A DNA stretch of 64,000 nucleotides from Pempheris klunzingeri (Eukaryota; Chordata; Actinopteri; Acropomatiformes; Pempheridae): contig NC_092017.1 in the NCBI RefSeq assembly GCF_042242105.1, positions 21,679,432 through 21,743,431 on the forward strand, in the 5' to 3' direction. Every line of letters starts with the position of its first letter. The stretch's first letter is position 1. The position numbers were made by a program, and so were the translations under genes. This document shows, in pieces, positions 55,603 through 64,000 of the stretch. The notes beneath the pieces are model-generated. The model was not told where the DNA came from and ran no database searches. It was given only the letters and a program-made list of their open reading frames with translations.

Positions 55603-58600
55603 TCACAGCTGGGGTTGGCTGTTTTGCGGCTGCGCTGTGAGTTGCCTCGTGCAAGGGGCAGTTCTGAACTGAGGCAGGTACAGTGGAGAAAAGCCATGTG
55701 TGGGAGTTGACAGCAGCTCGCTCGAGTCCTCAAGGCTGAGCAAAGGGTGCGACTCCACAGAACAGTCTTCTCTGTTCAAAACGACATTTTTGAGCAGCTC
55801 AGTTTTTGTCTCCTCCTCTCTCTGCCCGTCGTCTTCCTCGCTTTCCTCGTCCTCCGCTGGATAGTCCATCCTTAGATAATACAAGTCTTTCTCTTCTCTC
55901 ACCCGCTCTTCGTCTTCTTGCTCTGATGTTTCAGAAAGCTCCTCCACAGAGTTGTAGGAGCAGGAGCGCCGGGGGTCGTCCATCTCCCCACCACGGCAGC
56001 TGTCCAGCTCCCACAGGCCACCGGGGAAAGATCCAGAAATGTCTGAGTTGTTGGCAGAGAAATTCCCCTCATCGCTGGAGCTGCCGCCGGAACCGTCCTT
56101 GTAGTGGAGATGAATGGGCTGCAGCTCCTGTTTCGGATCTAAGAGCAGCACACTGGCATAAATGACTGACAGCTGGGCAGAGCTGTCAGTGCTGCCTGGG
56201 GGCTGGTCGTCTGGGGGGTCGACTAGCTGTAACTGATCTATTCTTGGGTTTGAATTGGATAAAGCATCCAGATTAAGGGCTAAGAAAGGAGCTCCACCTG
56301 GGAGCACCTCACTCTCCATGGGCTGGGCTTGGTCGACCTCTGAGTCAAACCCTAGAGGTAAGGAGATAGATAAAGAAGTGTCTGGGTCGGGAGTTATGGA
56401 TACAAGTGGGGCTTGAACTAAAGCTGTGGTCAGAACGGAGAGATCCACCTTGTCCACTATGACGACTTTGGAAATGTTCTCAGAGGGCGGCGGCAGCGGC
56501 CAGGCTGGCAAGCCCTCTGGAGGTTGGAACATGTGGTCCAAGGTGTCATTCTAGAAAGATGAGCAAAGACAGGACCATTAGTTTTCAGAATATGAGCTGG
56601 CATATAAATAAAGAGCAATTAATAGAGTATATGTGCATGCACAAATGAGAACATGTGTCTACTTCTGTATTTATCAAGTGACTATATAAAAACCGCAGAA
56701 AGATAACTTGCATGGAAAAAAACAAACCAGACAGGAATAGTTCAGTATTTTGGGAAATGAAATTCTATGAAATAGGCACTTTATTGCCAAGATTTCTTCT
56801 CTCTGTAAAGTGTAAAGACAAGTTGTAGTTTTACAGGGAGATGTGAGCTGTACTAATTCTTGGCCTGGGGGGGGGACTATCATCACTGTGAGGCTGGTGA
56901 ACAGAGCAAAGCCAGCCTCACTAGGTTGTAGCTTCATATTTGACAGACAGACTTGAGAGTGATGAGATCTCCTCTCATTCTTGCAAGAAAGCAAAAACAG
57001 ATTTTCCAAAATGTAGAAATATTTCTTTAAATTACTCCAAGTCTAACATTGAAGTGCCAAGAACACAACGCGTGTGTGTATAATGAGTGGAGGTAATTTT
57101 TTTTTAACCTTTTTTAAGTCTAGTCCTTGGGCCCAGGAGCACTTGTTTGGGTTGGGCACGTCCTTCCACACAAACTTTTTCATCCTGGAAAGAGATGCAG
57201 AAAATATTTAGGTTTCATCTCTCTGTCACAAGGCTTTTTTCCTCCCTCCCTCTCCCCACATTCCATCAGCAAACATCAAGTGTAATTACACCCCTGTGAC
57301 CTGTTAAATGTCACACTAATTTTTCATGGTCAGTGTCTCTGCACCCTAAATTAGACTGCACCCCAGAGATTCCTATCATTTATCATTTCTTACAGGTGCC
57401 TGGTTTAAAAAAAAACGGATGCTATACGATTAATACCTGGTAAAAGATTAAAAACAACTAACCACAAAAGTGTCTTTTGTAAGATAACACATTGCTGTTG
57501 TACTTTTGAAACACCCCAAACTCATTTAATATCGGAAGTTTAGTACGGCAATTTCCTGTGTGCATCATGTTTCGTGACTGAACATCAATCTTGTGTTTAA
57601 TTTCTGTCGTCTTCGGAGATTTGGAGTCTTTTCACTGAACAGGAGCTCTTACTGATTTTGGGTGAGGACCAGGGTGACGAACAGGACGATGGAGAGGAAG
57701 GAGATGATGATTAGCATCATGTAGGCTGCAGGGTCCTCTCTGGTAGCTGCAACAGTTGGAAAACACACAGCAGACCTCTGATTAATAACACAATGAAAGC
57801 GTTGGTATTGTGTCATGCCAGAAAACTGGTGCATGTTGGGCATACCTATGGCGTACACCGGCTCCCCATCTCCATCTGCAAACACAGGGTACAAGTAGAA
57901 GCCGCACTCCTCAGAGCCGAAGAAATCCCCTGAAATGATACATCAGAATCACATTGGTTTTCAGTTATACTGAGAAATAAAGTACTGAAAAACCAGAGAA
58001 AAGATCATCTTACCTCTTAGGTAGATGGGACGGTCAGTGTAGGGCAGTCTAGCCCATGTTTCTCCACTCTGGTCTTTGTGAAGGCCGGAGTCATGTTGCC
58101 TCTGTGGAGACCACTGGACCACCATGAACAGAGGTATGGAGCTGTTTTTCGACAGACTCCAGGACAGAGACACGCACGTGCTGTTGATAACCAACACACT
58201 GAACGACTGCACACAGCGGCCTGCAGTACAGAAAAAATATAGCGCTTTTAGGTGGCTTCTACTCTTACTCTCCTCCTTCTACTCATGACAATATGAAGTT
58301 TACATCTTAGCATATCACCTCTATGTTTCTGTAGCTCTATTAGAGGGATGAAACAAAAAAAACAAAACACCTTTTTTATTTTCTATTTTAATGCTTTGAC
58401 ACAAATGCATTTCAGTTTCGGGACTTGGCCATCACAACAAATTTATAGTAGATTTCTAAACCATTAGTAAGTGATTTTGTTGGCCACTTGGCGGGCTGGA
58501 CAGCTAAATAATGAACTGAAATTCTTGATGAAGCTCGATAAAACCGAAGGAAGCTGCAGATTCAGGTGATAATTCTCTGTAGGTTCATAATGACGAGACC

Positions 58601-59459
58601 CCTTTCATACTGTCACATTTTCACACGGTTATTTGATACAATATTATCAAAATACAGATTATAGTCACTTTAAATCCTATATGTGTAGGCTTTGACATTG
58701 GCACCCCCCAGTGGTAGCATTAAAAAAGACCCTGTGGCAGACAGCATTGTGCACCGCCAGCAAAACAATTTGAAAGGTGAAACAATCGGGTAAATCTTCT
58801 GCACATAATGTAATCGCTGAAATGCTGAAACAGGCTGTAAACATGTTTACTGACATATAAACTTGTTAGCAAACAGGTATCTATTTACATATCCAGCAGA
58901 TAGAGATAATTATCATTAATTTGGAGTCATGTTTCCATCTGATGAATGAAGTGAAATATTCACTGTTTTTTAGCCCTGTTTTGATCTTTACAAACTCCTG
59001 AGGATAATAATCTGGCTCTTCATCTCCACTACAGCCACAATCTAATAGTTAGTTTGCCATAAGGGTGTACAATGTGTTATTTGCAGAACACCATTGTGTG
59101 CTGAAAAAAACCAGATTATAGCCACTTAGAGTAGCATGCTTTTTCTTATACAAAGTAGTGACAAAGGAAAAACATTTATATAAGCGTAGAGAAGAAGAAC
59201 GAATGCAGGGCACAGGAGGTCACTAAATGGTTTGATGGAAATACGAACGTCAACATCAGTTACTGAGTTAATTTAGCCTGTTGTTAGTTTGGCTGCTAAT
59301 AACACTGAAAACACGTTTTTTCTCAGAATACATGTGGGAAAATGTCCAACAAATAGCTTTCTCTTTTAAAAATCAAACCATTTTGATTCTGCCAGTTAGG
59401 AGTCTAATGAAAATATTTTTCTCTGAATTATGAGTAATGGGAGAGAGGCACCCAACTGT

Positions 59460-59507
<48 letters not shown>

Positions 59508-62500
59508 TCTGTGTTGCACAAAGAACTATTACTGAAAAAAAGGAAACTTGTTACCTCATTTTAAGTGTAGCTTATCTCTAGTATTTACTTCACTAAAGCT
59601 AATGGCAGCACTGCCTCACTCAGAGCCTTTATGGGCTAAGGGTCCTGCCTAAATGGATGGCTGTTAATCTGCCCAGCTTTGACGTTATGTGTGATTCTGC
59701 CATGGTAGAAGTGACAAGAACACGAGACGAGATCATTATTCTTTTTTCGCAGCTCAACAACCTCCAAAATGGTAGCAAAGTTCACTTCTTCAAGGTTGCC
59801 ATCTGTCACATTGCTGTGAAAGACAGAAAACTATTACTTGAAGCGAGCAGTTTATACATGTTTTTCAGCAGTTGTGATTCGAGTGGACAATGCCTGTCTG
59901 TAAGTGTGAGCATTGATCATGAATCAGCTTTGATCTTAACCTCACATTTGTGGACCTGTACGGTTTTTCATAATGCAATAACCCTTTTCATCTAAGCCAG
60001 TTTTCACGTCTTTACTGGCAGCATGCTACAGAATTCAAATCATTGCTGAAGAAACCGTCTGCTCTTGCTTCTTGCTGCTCGAACCCTGAGGTGTTTGATT
60101 CACATTTAATACTCTTTGCAGGGAAAAACAGAACCGGTGGTGCATAATTGCCCTGTTGCTCACACATTGACGATACGTGTTTGAATGGTCCTGCAATACG
60201 AATGTAGCATAATACTGACAACAAGGGACTTAAGGAACAAACAGAGCAGCCCCACACTGGTCAGAGGGCAGATTAATGTCCTGATAGTAGAATAAATTTG
60301 CTGCATGTGCAAGAGAGAATGTGTCAATATATGAGAATAAACAAAAACAAATATGAATAAAAGTGTTTTTTCACTATTTTCCATCCAGCTGCTGAAAATC
60401 CGAGCTCACTCACATTTGGGCTGTTTGTCCAGGGTCATGTGGAAGTTGTTAGTGGAGCTCCCCAGACTATTGTAGGCCTCCACAGTCACAGTTTGGGGCA
60501 CCTGGTTCCACTCAAAGCTGTAGGAGGACACCAGCTCGATCTGCTCCCTCGTCACAGAGCCATCAGAGGCCTGGCGCAGGACTACAAATCCATCGACACA
60601 GTAAGAGTGCCCCGATGTTTGGAAATGCTGGGGATAAAGGGCAGTGAAGCCAACATTTTCAGTGCTATGCCTTAATCATGAGTGTGAAAATGTTTAGATT
60701 TCAGCTTGTCGTACCTCAAATAACAAAGTGACATTAGTCTGGTTTCTGTATGGATCATCTTGAAGAATTCTCCAGAAATCAGGGCCACGCTCAGGAACTG
60801 AGGAGGAGACCAACAAATGCATCACATGACAGCTTCTACCTCTGATGGTATGTTCTGTATCATGTGCGCCGTTTTTCATTAGAGCTAAAATCAAAGGTCA
60901 GATGTCATTTAAAAAGTCACATCAGGCATCAGTCTGTCAATTATCTAAAAAAGGTTACTGTTATTTGAAATTTTGAGAGGGAAATTAATGGTGTACCTCT
61001 GCTGTTCTGAGGTGTGGAGTAGACGGACTCGCTCCATTCGCTCCAGTAGCCTGTGCCATTGGTGTGCATGCAGCGTACTTGCACAGCATAAACCCGGCAC
61101 ATGTCCGACACCGTGACCTCCGCCCACGGCACCCGCACTGAACTCTGTACCTGCAGGCATGACAATTTTGTTTAGATGAAAACTAACTGGAAATGTGTGG
61201 CCTGTGGAACACACATCTGTTTCATCTATCTATCCATTTTACCCAAACAAAGGGAGACCATGAATCCCTGATCTTTCTCATCATTCTGAGCGAATGTTTG
61301 TGACAAATGGCCAATTTCCTAGAGAATTTTTTAATCAGGGGACAGAAATAAGGTCCGATGTCAGATCGTGTTAAACTGACCAGCTGAGTCAATGTCAAAG
61401 CAACCTGCATCATTTAAAGACATATGAGACGTATTTACCGCCTGGATCCTGGAGCCTGTTCTTGATAGATAAACATCCTTCTTACAAATACAGGAACATT
61501 TTGGAAAGAGACTCAAATGTAAACCATGTTGCTTTTTAGAATAAAATAAGAGTGAATGAACAGTTGGAAAAGCTCTGCGGTAATCATTCTGTTTGCTAAT
61601 TACTCAGTTACAAGCTGATGTTTAGATGGTTTCCTGTGGGTACCTACAATAACTGGTTTCAGTAAAGATTAGCCTGTTATCAGCCTGTGGTTGGTAAACA
61701 ATGCAACAGACTGGCTCACCTTCCACTCAGGCTGGGCTCTCACAGCGGACGGTGAGTGGTAGCGAAACTGACACTGGAGCCCCATGACCGGCAGAGGCGG
61801 AGGCTCCCATGTGACCATCAGGACGCCACTGCTTTGGCTCGCTGCCCTCACGTTAGAGGGCGTGTGGGGTTTCACTGCAGGGGAAAGGGCATGGAAGAAG
61901 AGTGTGAGAAGAGAGTGTGCTTCATGCAGCGGCAGAAATGGAAAAAAACATTGACATTTCTCAACAATAATTAACAGTGAACGCTACTTTACTGTACTAT
62001 ATGCTTTAAATACTGCCAGTTGATTAACAAAAATATAATTGTAGACTGGTCAGTATTCGTAGGTGTTTCGTTGAGCTGAATCAGTTGATTGTGAATGAGT
62101 GACATATGTTCAACACATTAATCCGTCGTGCTTACCATGATCAATGGGAGACAGGTAGATGGGTTTGGACCTGATGGGGCCCAGCTGGGACGGCACTTCC
62201 AGCCACAGCTTGTAGCAGTTCATCCTCAGTGGCTGGATGGTGCAGGAATTCTGCTTGGAGCGGACCTGCAGGCAAGCCGCCCCCATCTCCCACACTTCCT
62301 TACCAGCTCTTTCCCTCTCCTCCATCGCATCGCATGAAAGGTCAGCCCACCTGCCGCAAAAAATAAATAAATGAAGACATTGAAGATTTTGTCATGTTGT
62401 TCCTAAAGGACTTATACAAATTGTTTTCCTTTGCCAATAGTTGACTATATCACACACACAAATTAGAGCATAATTCCAGTTTCAACCTGGGTCTTATTCT

Positions 62501-64000
62501 AGTAGTTCATCACCTCTATTGGTTATCATAACAAGGTAGTCATATAACAAACAAGCAGTCAGATGATTAGCTTTTTGGTCAGATTGCCAAAACCACTGTA
62601 TGTGGAGGTAAAACTATAGTTTTATAGTAAAATGTCTGTGATAGCCACCCTCTGAATGAGAAAACTGGGTGCTGGGCAGTATGGAAAGTCAGAGTTGAAC
62701 CAGAAAATATGTAATCTGTGATGGATGTTTACAACCTTTATGGCCTTTATTTTTGTAACTTTTCTCTATCAAATAAGTTTGGCTATCCTGGGGATTTGTG
62801 CCTAAGATGGTCTATACAAAAAATTACAAAATAGCAGATCATCTAATTACACCGTGATGTGTTATTTCTGTCTCCACTTAAAAGATGAGAGTTAGAGGAG
62901 AAGCAAAAATTGAGCAAGAAGGAGATGTGGAGTAAAGAGTCAGTTACAAAGTAGAAACTAGTGTTGCACAAGAGGCCTCTGCAGTACATCTGCTGGTAAC
63001 AAGAGCTATGAAACATTACATCATTCTTGTTGTCGTTTGGTCTTTAAAGTCTAAAGTTTAGAGCCTTTCTCTCGCCCTGAGTACAAACACAGCCAGTCCT
63101 CATGTGAGTACTGCTCATATAAACTTCCTGGTATCACTTCACACTGAGCAGGGTTGGACACAACTATTTCCAGGGCGTGCTCAGTGAATCTGCTGTCCCG
63201 TACACTGTGTTCGCCAACTGCCAGATTTTCAGCACTCTGAGTTCTGAGCATTGATTTGAGGATTTGTGAGCTGCTTTACCTGGATCTGAATATTGGATTA
63301 GTCCACTGTGCGTTCTTCCAGCTGCAGTCCATGGCATCGATATCACCATTGGTTTCACATTTTATATCAATGGAGGCTCCTGAGACACGCAGGGAGAAAA
63401 AGTCAGGTGTAGGTAACAATAACAAGCGTCTGCACTGGGATTGTTTTGGTTCACATTGTTGTCCAGTCACATGCCGCCACTCTCTTTCCTGTCTTTGTCC
63501 ACTTTAGCAGAAAACTGGCCCAAAACCAGACTTCCAGCAACTTTCAGAGGACATCAGAGGTGAAATGTTTAAGTGTGACTATACATAAGTACAACAACGC
63601 CCACCTTCTACATAAATCTGACTGTATGGGATGGTCTTCGGAGTACACTGCAGGAGGTCATACATCCGAGTCTCTGAGGGACGCATTGTGATCTGGCTGA
63701 CCTGGTTTGGGAAGGGAAAAGTTATTTACATAGACTGTACCTTTCTAAAAATACATAGAGTGGTCAATTCACTTTTTGGAAATGTTCCCAGAAACAAACA
63801 AAGCCTTGTTTTTTTTTTCTTACCCACTGGTTGACTGGGTGGTACTGGCTGTGATGAAGCCGCTGCTCGAAGTTGAGCATCCACACGGCCGTGCTGGCGT
63901 TGATGCTGCGGTCGTTGAACACGCAATACACGGTTACGTTCTCTCCAGGTCGCACAACCACTTTCTCAGGGATGTAGCTCACCGCTGCGCACAGACACAC
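55603..64000 (-). CDS. lepr: Leptin receptor, 3' part (Ig-like domain to stop, 861 aa)
   Basis: Thirteen exons join in one unbroken frame: 63824-63984, 63605-63701, 63280-63379, 62136-62350, 61720-61874, 60997-61150, 60715-60797, 60414-60627, 58014-58220, 57846-57929, 57653-57746, 57109-57184 and 55603-56550 (stop). In order they encode the Ig-like domain (VSYIPEKVVVRPGENVTVYC), the leptin-binding cytokine-receptor module (IKCETNGD; WSEWS at 61031-61045), VPERGPDFWRI, two FnIII-like domains, a membrane helix (about residues 498-519 of this part), box 1 WKDVPNPNKCSWAQGLDL, and a 315-residue tail. Tyrosines in VIYASVL, DLYYLRM and PLYLPQF correspond to the human SHP2, STAT5 and STAT3 sites (Y985, Y1077, Y1138 by usual numbering). 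Leptin binding activates JAK2/STAT3 at the plasma membrane. It is convergent with lurap1. The N-terminal half lies right of the window. Confidence 0.96.
56735..57035. mobile_element. Fold-back element copy in the last lepr intron
   Basis: Starts with cagtattttgggaaatgaaa and ends with agattttccaaaatgtagaa, an inverted terminal pair. It contains gtagcttcatatttgacaga and cttgagagtgatgagatctc, shared with the element at 42975-43345. It is non-coding and lies between the box 1 exon and the final exon of lepr. Confidence 0.65.
58221..60413 (-). other. lepr: Largest lepr intron in the window
   Basis: About 2.2 kb between the exons ending at 60414 and starting at 58220. It contains a (CA)n tract and a 112-codon plus-strand open frame at 59657-59995 without recognisable similarity. 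No nested gene is supported. Confidence 0.7.
59462..59504 (+). repeat. (CA)n microsatellite in a lepr intron
   Basis: About 43 bp of uninterrupted CA. Confidence 0.95.

Noticed and set aside
55806..56165. 119-codon plus-strand frame
   Set aside because: Antisense shadow of the lepr last exon.
63051..63251. Minus-strand open frame next to lepr exons that looks like an extra coding exon
   Set aside because: Joining the exon ending at 63280 directly to the one starting at 62350 gives IFRSRWADLSC, which aligns with the family and keeps the phase. The extra frame adds nothing that aligns, so it is intronic.

Overview
The window looks like ordinary nuclear DNA of a ray-finned (teleost) fish. Genes are split by GT-AG introns. 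Orthologues of vertebrate ttc22, lurap1 and lepr can be read exon by exon, and a tandem pair of fish-type PLAC8/onzin-related genes lies beside them. Decayed Tc1/mariner, hAT, LINE-like and fold-back elements and many CA/GT microsatellites fill the spaces between genes. A percomorph fish is plausible, but this is an inference. No prokaryotic operon, CRISPR array or viral genome was seen.

Layout: (1) 1-245 is the 3' end of an unrecognised plus-strand gene with a 12-residue tandem repeat, followed by a 3' UTR in which a 124-bp segment is duplicated. (2) 4.4-10.9 kb holds two minus-strand PLAC8-like genes with the same exon structure: one 5' non-coding exon and three coding exons giving 174 and 145 residues. 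(3) 13.1-17.9 kb is a complete minus-strand ttc22 (8 coding exons, 568 residues). (4) 22.7-35.6 kb is plus-strand lurap1 (2 coding exons, 369 residues, 11.8-kb intron). (5) 35.6-55.6 kb is a gene-poor interval with a fold-back element, a decayed hAT element, microsatellites and one CpG-richer patch. (6) 55.6 kb to the right edge is minus-strand lepr: 13 exons covering the Ig-like domain to the stop, 861 residues, with the 5' half outside the window.

ttc22 and lurap1 are divergent; lurap1 and lepr are convergent. ttc22, lurap1 and lepr orthologues all lie on human chromosome 1p, so the interval probably keeps part of an old vertebrate linkage group, although the immediate neighbours differ. 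The genes do not form one pathway: lepr is a JAK/STAT cytokine receptor, lurap1 an actomyosin/NF-kB adaptor, ttc22 a TPR protein of unknown role, and the PLAC8-like genes small Cys-rich proteins. I found no convincing new system. The most checkable oddities are the repeat-bearing terminal gene, the expanded low-complexity segment in lurap1, the Met/Pro tail of one PLAC8-like paralogue, an unassigned candidate signal-peptide exon at about 21.3 kb, and a perfect 20-bp-arm hairpin inside the hAT remnant.
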